64,000 nucleotides of DNA from Buxus sempervirens (Eukaryota; Streptophyta; Magnoliopsida; Buxales; Buxaceae): positions 40,691,857 through 40,755,856 of the forward strand of contig OX387191.1 in the NCBI GenBank assembly GCA_947561395.2, given 5' to 3'. Of the stretch, positions 36,824 to 47,678 are shown piece after piece. Numbering within the stretch: position 1 is the first letter of the stretch; each line of letters opens with the position of its first letter. The position numbers and the translations under genes were made by a program. The notes beneath the pieces are model-generated. The model had not been told where the DNA came from. It saw only the letters and a list, made by a program, of their open reading frames with translations, and did not search any database.

Positions 36824-37124
36824 GCAAACCGGTTGTCGAGTTGACACAGGTGATGTCTCTAGAATTCTAGTAGCTAACGGGTCCCTTCTCACAACTAAGG
36901 GTAAAGCTTTGGAGGTACAGTTGAATTTTCAAAATTATCATTTGTCCACTGACTTTTTATTATTATCAGTGAGTGGCTGTGATGTGGTATTAGGGGCACA
37001 GTGGCTAAGATCCTTAGGTGCAATCTTATGGAACTTCAATGACATGACACTGTCATTCACAGTTGATGGTCATGATCACATTCTTCATGGCAATATTACC
37101 ATATCAACTCAATTAGCAAAATGA
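36700..37124 (+). pseudogene. Aspartic protease domain of the Reina-like element
   Basis: The domain overlaps the end of the gag frame in the next frame. It reads ...PLIYSGSTHNFLSPSIA, then CDVVLGAQWLRSLGAILWNF and a C-terminal strand ending at a TGA (37122). Retroviral-type proteases need the Asp of D-S/T-G. Here the position reads Y-S-G (TAT in place of an Asp codon, about 36778), so the enzyme could not cleave the polyprotein. The rest of the fold is conserved, so the change is decay rather than a different family. Confidence 0.85.
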
Positions 37125-37127
37125 CGC

Positions 37128-38704
37128 ATGATGCAGAAAATCCTTACACATGAGAGAAATGGGATGATTGCCCAGCTTGTTCACACCCTTGCAATCGAGG
37201 ACAATCGGCTAGCACCAACAGAAATACAATGGTTACTTGACTTATATCCTGATGTGTTTGGGTCACTAGTGGGTCTTCCCTCATACTGGGCACACGATCA
37301 TCGCATTGTATTGATACTAGGAATGTCACCAACCAATGTGCGGCCGTATCGTTACCCACATTTTCAAAAGACCGAGATTGAACACATAGTCCAAGAGATG
37401 CTACAATCCGGAGTCATTCGACCCAGTGTGAGTCCCTATTATTCTCTGGTTATACTCGTCAAGAAGAAAGACGGTAGTTGGTGAATGTGCGTTGATTACC
37501 GTGCTTTAAATGCCATTACGGTAAAGGATCGTTTCCCAATTCCAGTGATAGATGAACTCTTGGACGAGTTGTATGGTGCCGCCATATTCTCTAAACTTGA
37601 CCTTCAATTAGGCTACCATCAAATTCGAGTCAATGAAGATGACATCTCCAAAACGGCTTTCCGCACTCATGATGGCCATTATGAATTTTTGGTCATGCCA
37701 TTTGGGTTGTGTAATGCTCCATCGACATTTCAATCTCTCATGAATGACATCTTCCGACCACATCTACGACTGTTTGTATTGGTGTTTTTCGATGACATTC
37801 TTATCTATAGTCAAACCTTGGCAGACCATGTTCAACATTTAACTATGGTTTTTGACTTACTTCGGCTACATCAATTACGGGTCAAACGCTCGAAATGCTC
37901 GTGGGGACTTCAATATCTTGAATATTTGGGCCATATTGTATCTGACCAAGGAGTGGCGGTTGATCCGACCAAGGTTGAAGCTATTAAAAATTGGCCTAAA
38001 CCAAAGACGCTCAAGAGCTTGAGAGGGTTCTTGGGTCTCGCGGGTTATTATCGAAAGTTTGTTCACAACTTTGGAATCATATTGAAGCCACTTACTGAAA
38101 TGCTCAAGAAAAATGCATTTCATTGGACTGAAGTGTCAGAAGCAGCCTTTGAACAGTTAAAGTTGGCAATGACAGCCACTCCTATACTGGCATTACCTAA
38201 CTTCACTAAAGAATTTACAGTTGAATGTGATGCATCAGGGTTCGGAATAAGGGCGGTTTTATCTCAAGATGGCCATCCCATTGCATTCCTTAGCAAGGCT
38301 TTGTCTGGTCGGAACTTGGTTTTGCCAATCTATGATAAAGAGATGTTAGCGGTTATTTATGCGGTTCAAAAATGGTGTCCATACTTGTTGGGCTGTCCGT
38401 TCAAGATACTTACAGACCATCTAACCCTTCAATACTTCTTGGACCAGCGGATTTCAACTCCAGACCAAAACAAATGGCTCCTAAAGCTTTTGGGCTACAA
38501 TTATATCATCGAGTATCGAAAGGGGGCCCAAAATACTGTAGCAGATGCACTATCCAGGCGAGACGAGGTTGCGACTCTAACGGCCATTTCAGGTCCAATT
38601 TTTTCAATATTGGACGACCTCAAACATGCTTGTCATAATGATCCAACCCTGTCATCCATCATACACCAGTTGCAAGGTCCTTCGGCTTCTATAATTTACT
38701 ATTC
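37128..38704 (+). pseudogene. Reverse transcriptase and RNase H of the Reina-like element
   Basis: RT motifs are seen in order: RPYRYP, VIRPSVSPYYS, VKKKDGSW, a TGA at 37482-37484, CVDYRALNAIT, FSKLDLQLGYHQI (first Asp), TAFRTHDGHYEFLVMPFGL and FFDDILIYS (the Asp pair). The connection and RNase H follow: GFLGLAGYYRKFV, ECDASGFGIRAVLSQ, DKEMLAVIYAVQKW, LTDHLTLQYFLDQ and NTVADALSR. The TGA replaces the Arg that normally sits in the KDGSW-CVDYR region and fits a CGA-to-TGA transition. Otherwise the frame is open for about 415 codons, up to the L6 insertion. Confidence 0.94.
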
Positions 38705-39274
38705 TGTAACGCCCCAGATCCGAGTCACATGAAAAACCTGTAACTCGTCTCCAGAGGTTATTATAAAACACAGGATCGCAATATCAGAGTGAAGGAAAAA
38801 CATGAATACAACAATAACTATATAACAGAGTGCGCTAAAATATTCCCAGAATTAAAATAAAACTCACATGTCCAAGTAACTACCCGCAAGTAACGAGCTC
38901 TCCAAGAGTATCTGAAAACAAAAACGAAAGCAACGGGATGAGATACGAATATCCCAGTGAGCAGCACATGCATGCACAAATACATTTTGTTCAGTTCTAA
39001 AACATGCCACGATTACAAACCATATACAACGATGATAACACGTATAACCCAACAAAACTTCAACGATCTAATTTACTTCCGTGAGGAAAACCATCGCATA
39101 AACCAAGCGGTAAAGACGATATCAATCATGCATATAGCCGTAAAGTCACGTATAACCAGGTAGCAACATATCGAAGAAAACATAGTTCAACAACTCAAAA
39201 GATATAACTCGGGTCCCAACCCGTATCAACAATAAAGTCACATCATAACCGATGCCCACGCCTCCCAATGTATA

Positions 39275-39690
39275 TCCGGCCTACTCAGGGTTTCGGATAT
39301 TGAAATGACAGTGTCATCCAATGCCGGCCTACTCCGGGTATCGGCATTGACAACACCATACCACTCAGGGTCATGATGCTGCTCTACACTGGCAGGAGGT
39401 ACAATACCCAAAAATCGGTAAACAATATTCCATGAGCCATAGATACCAACAAACCAGCGAATAAAACATATCACGTCAAACAAAAGTCAAATACCAACAT
39501 TGGTCAATGTCATGTAGTTGCTTGGATTGGTTAATCAACATGCCAGAGCGACATCCACACCTCCATGTACACAGTTCCGGCCTACTCAGGGTATCGGACA
39601 CTCTGAAATGACGGCCTACTCAGGGTATCGTCATCCAATGCCGGCCTACTCCGGGTATCGGCATCGACAACCAGGCCTACTCAGGGTTTC
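39275..39690. repeat. GGCCTACTC subrepeats in the L6 LTR
   Basis: At least six copies of GGCCTACTC(A/C)GGGT(A/T)TCG(G) with alternating 'ggcattgacaac' and 'catccaatgcc' linkers, grouped around 39277-39380 and 39580-39690. L2 has four copies of the same word. Confidence 0.75.
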
Positions 39691-39854
39691 TGGCTGCTCT
39701 ACACCAGTCGTGGCAACACTCCATGGCCATGCCATTACACCAATAAAACAAAATACATCACATTACTAAGCTTAGACTCTGGATTCAGGATAAACTAAAA
39801 TCAAAACCGATAAATCGCCGATAAAACACCGCATTCAGTATGCGCATTACAAGT

Positions 39855-40055
39855 TGTTCCAACCAGAACAGAAACTCACAAGTGTTCCAACCAGAACATC
39901 AACTCACAAGTGTTCCAACCAGAACATCCATTCACAAGTGTTCCAACCAGAACATCAACTCACAAGTGTTCCAACCAGAACATCAACTCACACCAGTGTT
40001 CCAACCAGAACAGAAATTCTTCCCAAGTGTTCCAACCAGAACAGCAACTCATATA
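39855..40055. repeat. 28-bp tandem repeat in the L6 LTR
   Basis: About seven units of GTTCCAACCAGAACATCAACTCACAAGT, with small variants. Each unit contains the small palindrome GTTC-CAACCA-GAAC. Open frames read through it are repeat translations, not genes. Confidence 0.9.
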
Positions 40056-40861
40056 ATTCGAAGGTTCCCAATCTCACAACAACATTTTCATGCAATAACT
40101 TCCTTAAGTGCACCGTGCATTCAAAGGTGAACTAGCATAATAGTGTAGATGAAATTTCAGTAAAACAATTATGGTTTCAAAACTGACTTTTCAGAAGTAA
40201 CACATTATACAGATTCTACTACAGCATCCAATCTTCGATTAAACATAAATCAGCAGAACATCTATATTCTCAATTTCGCTTTCATAATCCAATCAATCAA
40301 AACAAATGTTATAAAAACCTCAAAACACATTTTAGATGAGTGGAATAGTCTTAGGATCCCATATAAGGTCACCATACCAAAAAGCAATCAATTCTGAGAT
40401 AAAAAGTTTCGGACCTCAAAATATTCTAAGTCTGGTTAAAAACGTTGACTTTTGGTATATAATTTTTCTAGACAAATCCACAAGGAGTTTCGGGCTCAAA
40501 TTTTGGTTGTAGTCTATTGATGGGTAAACACATCTCCTAGAATTTTCTGGGCTCTTGAATCACTCATCTGGGTATTAAACCCAAACCGGGCTTTTTGATT
40601 AAAACCGGGATTTAGGCATGAACTGGAAAGTTGACTTTTTATTGGCTGGGAATTAGACCTTGGAAGTATTTTTATTGGTTCCAAATGGAGAATTAGACCT
40701 TATTTACATGTAAAGACTTAAGTAAATGGAGAAATAAATACACATGACATTTACTTAAATGTCTTTCCTGTAATTAAGGGGGCTATTTAAGTGGTCGAAG
40801 ACCCTCTAGCATCCAAAACCCCCTTGGTTTCATGAAATTATAGGATTCTGCAAGAAAAACC

Positions 40862-41130
40862 ACTGGGCGCTCACTTCCCTGAGGTGGGCGCCAGGTAGGC
40901 GCTAGGTGGGCGGTAAGTCCATTCGTTAATTGAAGCTGGCGCTCACTCGTGGTCGAGTGGGCGCGAGCTAGGCGCCAGACGAGCGCGAGAAAAGCGGGAG
41001 AAAGGCGCTCAAATTCGAGGTAGGCACGAGCTAGGCGCGGGGTGGGCGCCAGGTAGGCGCCAGGTCTTCTTTTCTTCGCGCTCACCTCCTAGGTGGGCGC
41101 CAGGTAAGCGCCAGTTAGGCAGTAACCCCC
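40862..41130. repeat. GC-rich word cluster in the L6 LTR leader
   Basis: Dense GGCGCC, TAGGCGC, GGGCGC and GAGCGCGAG words, with imperfect inverted arms such as GGGCGCTCAC and GTGGGCGCC around 40864-40895. It lies about 0.6-0.8 kb downstream of the LTR's TATA-like box. Confidence 0.7.
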
Positions 41131-41996
41131 TTCGATTCCCAGGTCTCTGTTAATGCCAGAAATCCAACTCTGGCTGGAATTTCTCAGTCTGTAACCAGTT
41201 ATATAGCCTCCTAATACTCCCAGGATACATCCAAACCTAATTTGGATTTAATCTACACGATTTCCCAATTATCCCCAATTTCACTGTACAAACCCTCCGT
41301 AACTGTTGTTGCCCAGAACACCGAGAAAACCTCAATCAATGCAATCAACACAATGAAATCAATCAACAAATACATGAATAAATCCGAAACCTCGGTTGTA
41401 AAACAATGCCACTCACCTTTCGATGCTCCCAAGTCCTGGAAACGAGAAACCCAGAAAACCCCAAACCCAATCGGCCGTCGGCTTGCTCTAGTCGAACAGA
41501 GGTTCGCTCGCAAGGGAAAGACTCCTCCGACTTCTGATCTGCGAAACTCATTGACCGTAAATCTTCTCCACCTCGACTCTCCCACAGCACTTCTCCTGCT
41601 CCTTCTCTCGAAGAGCCCTAAACGAAACCGCAGCCGCAACCTTTCAACTCAAACTATCCGCAAATGAAAAGAAAACCCTAATTAACTCGCTAGGTATTTA
41701 TACTTACCTTATATACACTTGATTTGGTGCAATGCTTGCCCACCAAGATTCCTACCTATTCAACTCATCTGAGTGTGCGATCAGGTAACTGCCACTCCAC
41801 AGATAACCTACACCAACATCTTCCCCAAATAAATAAAATTTTCCCATTTTAAATAATTCATCCTATTTAGATTTTTGAAATTAACTATAATTAATTTCCT
41901 TTTCTCTGTTTCTAAAGTTCTTCATTAATTAAATAAGTTTTAAAAGCATAAAATCCTAAATTTTAATGTTATTAAAATTCTGGATTTTACATATTC

Positions 41997-42559
41997 ACTT
42001 AGAGATGGTTTTCTGTTATACAAGGATCGATACATGGTACTGGTTTCAGGTCCATGGCGAGCAAAACTGTTACATGAGTTTCATGCAACATCAACAGCAG
42101 GACATTCTGGCGTTCTACGTACATACAAGAGATTGACACACAATTTTTTCTGGCCGGGTTTACGCGAGGGCGTCAAACGTTTTGTGGCTAATTGTGACAC
42201 TTGCCAACGTCAAAAATACGAAGCTATTTCTCCACCCGGGTTGCTTCAGCCAATTCTGATCCCTAATAATATATGGCTGGACATATCAATGGATTTTATT
42301 GAAGGACTTCCCTCGTCAGCTTCGAAGAACACTATCTTAGTCGTGGTGGATAGACTCACCAAGTATGGACACTTCATTGCTATCTCTCACCCATACTTGG
42401 CTGCTCAGGTTGCGGAAGTATTTATTCGAGAAGTTTTTAAGTTGCATGGAATGCCTCGGTCGATTATAAGTGATCGCGACCCCATTTTTATTAGCCAATT
42501 TTGGGAAGCCTTCTTAAAAAACCAAGGTACTCAATTGTGTCACAATTCCGCATACAATC
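41997..42559 (+). pseudogene. Integrase N-terminal and core part of the Reina-like element
   Basis: The RT frame continues after the L6 gap. The HHCC zinc-binding region reads LLHEFHATSTAGHSG with CDTCQRQK about 30 residues later. The catalytic core follows, with SMDFIEGLP (first Asp), VVVDRLTKYGHF and SDRDPIFISQFWE (second Asp). It is cut at SAY by the M5 insertion and resumes at 48041 with HPQTDGQTE (catalytic Glu). This stretch itself has no stop. Confidence 0.93.
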
Positions 42560-43104
42560 TGTGCGCACGTCGTACCCGTGCGAGGGCGCGCGCGAAAGCG
42601 AGGGGAGAGGGGATTAGGAGTCGCCACTGTCTGATGGGGCAAACACCTCAATGCCCCATCAGACACCTCGATGCCCTAAGGATATCTATTTTGGTCTGCA
42701 GCTTGAGATTCTGAAAAAGGGCTTGGTTACAGTCCGGGGAAGTCCGTAGACACCCCGGTCCGCCCCGTCAGTTTGACGAGTCCCTTGGGTTTCCTGGTTT
42801 GCGAGTCAACTCAATTCTAAATTCACCCTACTTCTATGCCAGCATGCACATTTCATTGGTCCAGGTGGGGGCCACCAAGGTGGCGTGGGTCCCCTTTTCT
42901 TTTATTTGATTTTATCTTTTTATCCAGGTGATGTTGGTCTGATGTGGACCCCATTGGAAGGCCCATGGGATGCCAAATAGGGCTTAGGTCAAGCCCAATT
43001 CCCATTTGGGGTTATGTTGGATAACCCGTTTATTGGATTTGGTTATGTAGTTTGAGGGCTAATGGAATGTACAAGATTGGTGGGTTTATTGGGCCCAACG
43101 TAGA

Positions 43105-43175
43105 ACAGGTGTGGTTTGGCCCAAACCGCACATGCTGTGCGGTCAGAGCCAAACCGCTCTGTGTATGCGGTTTTG
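43105..43175. repeat. Downstream hairpins of M copy E
   Basis: ACCGCACATGCTGTGCGGT at 43125-43143 (stem ACCGCAC/GTGCGGT). It is followed by AAACCGC...TGTATGCGGTTT (about 43151-43173). The word is identical to that of the TATA-side cluster over 4 kb away. Confidence 0.85.
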
Positions 43176-43445
43176 TCACAGAAAGCCCAAAAGGCAACTT
43201 TTCATTCGGCTTTGGGTTCCTGGGTCTCTTGTAGTGTTCCAGTAGTCATGTGGGCCCACAGTGGTTCAAGGAATGGGGGATCTCCCCACTTTGGTTTCTT
43301 TTTGGGAGGTTTCACAGCAAAGAAAGGAGGGGGGATGCTGGGATTCACATATACACATAGTGAGTTTAAAACATTCAAACAAAGAAAAGCATGGCATGCC
43401 TACACAAGCAAGAGATAAAAAAAATCATGCTGTTGGTATAGGGGA

Positions 43446-46430
43446 TGTAAAACCCCGAATTTTCACCTAATAAATAAATAAATAATAAATAAAAGAAAAT
43501 GTGGGTTGAGTCCTGGTTAAAATAAAAAGTGAAGATTTAGAGGATAATTAGTTTGAATAAATCATAAATTGAAAATAAAGAAAGAATTGTAATGAAAATA
43601 GTCTAAAAGAGTAAAAAGGGTATTTTGGTAATTTTCAGAAAAGGATAATTAATAAATAGATCATTAAATAATAACTAAAATTTGAAAATAGAAGGAAATA
43701 ATTTATTTTGACAATTTAGAAATTAAAAGAAATTAATAAAAGCCTAAAAGTAGGAAAAAGGGTAATTTGGAGATTTCAAGTCTTAATTTGGAGAAAATAA
43801 GGCTTTAGGTGATAATAATGTTTAATTCAATATTTTGCACGAAAATAGGTTGTCAATAGGAGTTTAGATGATAAGAGATTAAATTATTAATGTTTAAATA
43901 GAAAAATAAAAGGTGGAGAAAAAGTAGGAATTAAATTAAAATGGTTAGACTTTAACTAGACCATGGTCGGGTTAGCCCAAATTAAAGTAGCCAATTAGGG
44001 TTGGTTTAGGACTTCTAAAGCCTAATATAAATAGGAGACTAAGGTTAGACAAGAGGGAATTTTCGTGGGTTATTATAGAGGGAAAAGAGGGAGAGAAAGG
44101 AAGAAGGCAGCTCATGAACATGTCTGACCAGCCATCATCAAAACATGATCGGGGAAAATCTGTATGGCGGATCACCTTCAAATTTTGGGTTTTGTTCATC
44201 ACTAATGGAACTACATTGTGTACGGTGGAGATTTGAATTGGGAGACTTTAGCTTGGTACGTTTGGGAGCAAAAATCAGACCCAGAATTAGAAGTTTCAAT
44301 GGAAGAAGGATTTAGCGTATAAGGCAAGTAGTAATCCTTGGAAAACGTGAGGAATTGCATGATTTCATTTTCTGTGATTTAATATTGCTTGAACGGATTA
44401 GTCGGAACAGTATTTACATGGAATCAAATTGGTTATATGTTAGTGATTGGTATTCTTGAAGGATTTGTTGAAATAAAGAAGCAAACTTGGTTTAATCATG
44501 AAATTAATTATAGAATGGTATTTAATTAAGAAGAATTAATCTAAAAGGTTTTAGGAATGTTTTAGAATGTTATTAGATTAATTTAGACCAAAGAAACATA
44601 TAGCAAAAGCATAAAAATCCGAACTTTGCAAATCTGGAAAAATTCTGTTTAATTTTGCACGAGCGCCTAGGATCGCCTAGCCCTGTAAAGGTCGGTGGTC
44701 TATGTAAAATTTGCAGATTTTGGGGATTTTGTAATTTGAATAAATATCCAATAATTTTTATGATTAGTTAAGCACGTTAGCATCTTTATAAGAACCTAAT
44801 TAAGGTATAAAAATTATAAAATTAAATTGGAAAGTTTAACCAATAAATTGAAGATTTCAATGAAAGGTGTGTCTATAAAAGGGTCAAAGAGTATGGATAT
44901 TGCTAGAAATAATACTTCTGGTACTTATAGCTTATAAACCTCTTCTAAACTTTATTTTAGGTCTGTAGAACATGCTGAAGAAATAAAATACAGAAAATTC
45001 AAATAGAAACTAGCTTAGGTGTTAAGGTAGGAAATTAGATTCTAATAAAATGGATTAATAAGGAAAACTCTGAGTAAGATTGGATTTACTTTATTTTGAG
45101 CTTTTAATAGGAATATTGGCTGCTGTAATTGCATAAACTCTGAGTTTTATCGAACTTATGAAACATGAGTTTTATTTTGAAGAATTGCATATGTTATCCT
45201 GAAAAAGCCTATAATTGGAATTGTAATGATTGAATCATGATTTTCACATGAAATTGAATACTTGGGTATGGCTTGGTATGAGGTATGATGTTGTTTACTT
45301 TACTTTTACGGTTGGATGATACGGCTTCTGTGGTTGAGTTGATACTAACTTTTATGGCAGAGATGGGTAATCCTCTGTGTAGAGATGTGTAATCCTTCAC
45401 GGGTAAAAGTGTGTATACCTCCTACATTAGCGTGTCCTCCCTTATGTGGTTTTATCGTGGTTTGTGTCAGTGGGCTTAGCTGTATATGGATCCATAGTTT
45501 TGGCTGGTTAGCTAAGTGGTATTTAGTTTGGATTGAGTTACTCCTATATGCGAGCGCGCTTCCCTTGTAAGTTGATTTGCTCTAGGAAGGTCCTATGTCT
45601 GGAGGGACACCCTGGTGCGCTGCTGGTGATTCCCTGTACATGTGGATAAGCGACCATCTCCATGTATTGATTTTGGTGTTGCATGCTGGTGGTACATGCC
45701 AACTTTGTTGAGTTCGTGCACAATAAGTCGGTGACTACGGCTCTTGTTTATAGCTACGCTGCATGGGGCTTGAGTATCATTAAGTAGCACTGCCCCTAAG
45801 CCGCACGGTGGTATAGCAGTTAATTGAGTGTCATCTCAAATACTTGTCATCTTTGTGAGTCCTGCAATGGCACGTGTTTTATCGCTTTTGTCTGTTTTAC
45901 CCCGTTAACATCAAGTTGCTTGTATTTATACATAATCATCTGTTTTATCGCTTTATTTGGAATTACCATGGATAACTTGGATTTCTCGTCTTATCGTTGA
46001 TTAATCGAATACCTCATGACTATTTGCTTACATTGGACTGTTTCTTATTGCATGCACCTGCTACTTGCTGAGATGTAAATCTCACTCCGTTTTCCCCCTA
46101 TTTTTCAGGTTGCTTGGAGAGATCGCGAAGATGGAGTTTTAATTTGATGGGTAGAATTATAATTGATATTAATGTCACATGTTGATTAGATAAATTGTAT
46201 TGTAAACTGAATTGAATATATTGATTAAAGAATTGTTTTTATTGGCCACCATAACTCTGATGTAATTAATTAGTAAAGTTTAAAATTATTGTGAATCTTG
46301 GTGTGTATCTGACCCCAGCTTCGTGGTAACACCTTGAATTTGGTTGTTGAACCGAACTTGGGTTGTTACAGTAGTAAACCGGGTTCGGGTTGGGTGCCAG
46401 TTTGCACTGACCCAGGTTCGAGGTGTTACA
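43446..46430 (+). mobile_element. L-family solo LTR (L7)
   Basis: TGTAAAACCCCGAATTTTC...GAGGTGTTACA, 2,985 bp, with perfect GGGGA duplications (43441-43445 and 46431-46435). A TATA-like AATATAAATAGG is at 44024. A short GC-word cluster (GAGCGCCTAGGATCGCCTAG) is at about 44663-44690, and the family hairpin GAGATGTAAATCTC at 46070-46083. The last ~90 bp repeat the GGGTTGTTACAG / GGTGTTACAG words also seen at the end of L4. No gene. Confidence 0.95.
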
Positions 46431-47425
46431 GGGGACATCTACAAATAAGGGGGTTTTAGGCATGAGGAAAGGTGCTAAGTGGTGAGGGAGAGGAAGAGAT
46501 CTGCTGCTGGAGAGAGCAGCAGCTCTTGGAGATCACAACCATGGAGGTTATGGGGTGAGGGGTGCATGTTTATTAACTTAAACTAGCAGCACATTACAGA
46601 TATTGCAATAGCCAAGTAATGGATAGATGGAAGCAACAAAAGACATGGCTTTACATGCCCATATGCACACACTTTCATATGTTTAAAGGCACATGAAGGG
46701 AGGAGAGCACAACAGCCCAAAAAGCATCCAAAAAGATGTTGAAAATAGCAATCTGCCCATATCCAACAGGGTGCTTAAAAAATGAGATAAAGAGAGACAT
46801 CATAGAAATTTAATGGGGGATTACACAAAGGCACAAGGGATCATCAAACATGAGGGATCATGTTCCCTTCTCTAAATAACCATAAATCACAAGACAATGA
46901 CTTTAGTGGCCCAAAGTGAAGTGACAAAACTTCTCATCCCATGGGGTTGCACGTACATCTCCCCTTACCCTTGGGAGGCTTTCATGTCATGGAAAGGGAA
47001 GGAAAAACAGATGGAAAAAAGCTGGAGGATAGGTTCATACTAAGGAGAAACCACATCCCTTAAGCACCTTAAAAAATCTCCATTTTCATATATATACAAT
47101 AAAACATGGCAAGGAACCTTACCTTTAGGCTTTGAGCCCTTCTTTTAAAGTATAAGCACTCCCTTGAGGACAAAGAGTGTCTGGAGCACCTCCTTTTAGC
47201 ACTAATGGCAAGTTCTTGGAGGGGTTTTCAAATGAGGATGAGAGGAGTAAGTAAGGAGGAGGGATCAAAGAGTCTTAAAAGTGGGTTTTTTTGGGATGTA
47301 GGAAGCAAAGAGGGGTTCCAAGAGGAATTTGGAGGTTCAGTGAGCAAGGGAGAATGAGAAGGAACCATGGAAAAACCAACCCCTTGTCCCATGTTCGGAT
47401 TTTGCTTTTATAGAAAACTGGGACA

Positions 47426-47678
47426 AAACCGCATACTCAGTGCGGTTTGACCGAAAATGAACAATAACCGCACATACTGTGCGGTTTGGTCTAAACCGCA
47501 TGGTATGTGTGGTTTTGGCCCTGTCTTTTCAGCAATGATTAGGGGACAAATTCGCGCAGGTACAGTCTGATGAAAAGCGAACTGCTCTGTAAGTGCGGTT
47601 GTTTTTCGTCCACCACTTGCACTAATTGGCTCGCGAGAGCGGTGGTCGAAAAAATCAACCGCACACCATATGCGGTTG
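47426..47678. repeat. TATA-side hairpin cluster of M copy E
   Basis: Four hairpins share one word. 47426-47448 has stem AAACCGCA/TGCGGTTT. 47466-47486 has stem AACCGCACA/TGTGCGGTT (perfect 9 bp). About 47492-47514 reads AAACCGCATGG...GTGTGGTTT. 47656-47678 reads CAACCGCA/TGCGGTTG. They lie just upstream of the minus-strand TATA box. Confidence 0.88.

Larger units (their letters stand above)
38705..41991 (-). mobile_element. L-family solo LTR (L6)
   Basis: On the plus strand it reads TGTAACGCCCC...CTGGATTTTACA. Perfect duplications TATTC (38700-38704 and 41992-41996) restore the gypsy reading frame across the gap (...IYYS/LRDGFLLY). Length 3,287 bp. A TATA-like AAGTATAAATACC is at about 41705-41692 (minus). 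The GC-word cluster is at 40862-41130 (gggcgcc, taggcgcc, gagcgcgag). The family hairpin with one mismatch is at 38940-38955. Two subrepeat arrays are present (39275-39690 and 39855-40055). Confidence 0.95.

Noticed and set aside
39855..40055. Regular repeats of about 28 bp suggesting a CRISPR array
   Set aside because: Units abut without unique spacers and lie in a plant LTR.
39840..40135. Two repeated open frames
   Set aside because: Translations of the 28-bp tandem repeat of the L6 LTR.
41242..41667. 141-codon open frame and its antisense partners
   Set aside because: It lies in the promoter/leader side of the L6 LTR. Equivalent regions of other L LTRs do not conserve the frame.
42560..42660. 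GCGCGCG-rich start as a CpG island or promoter
   Set aside because: It is the terminal end of the M5 LTR, confirmed by the target duplication and by the other M copies.
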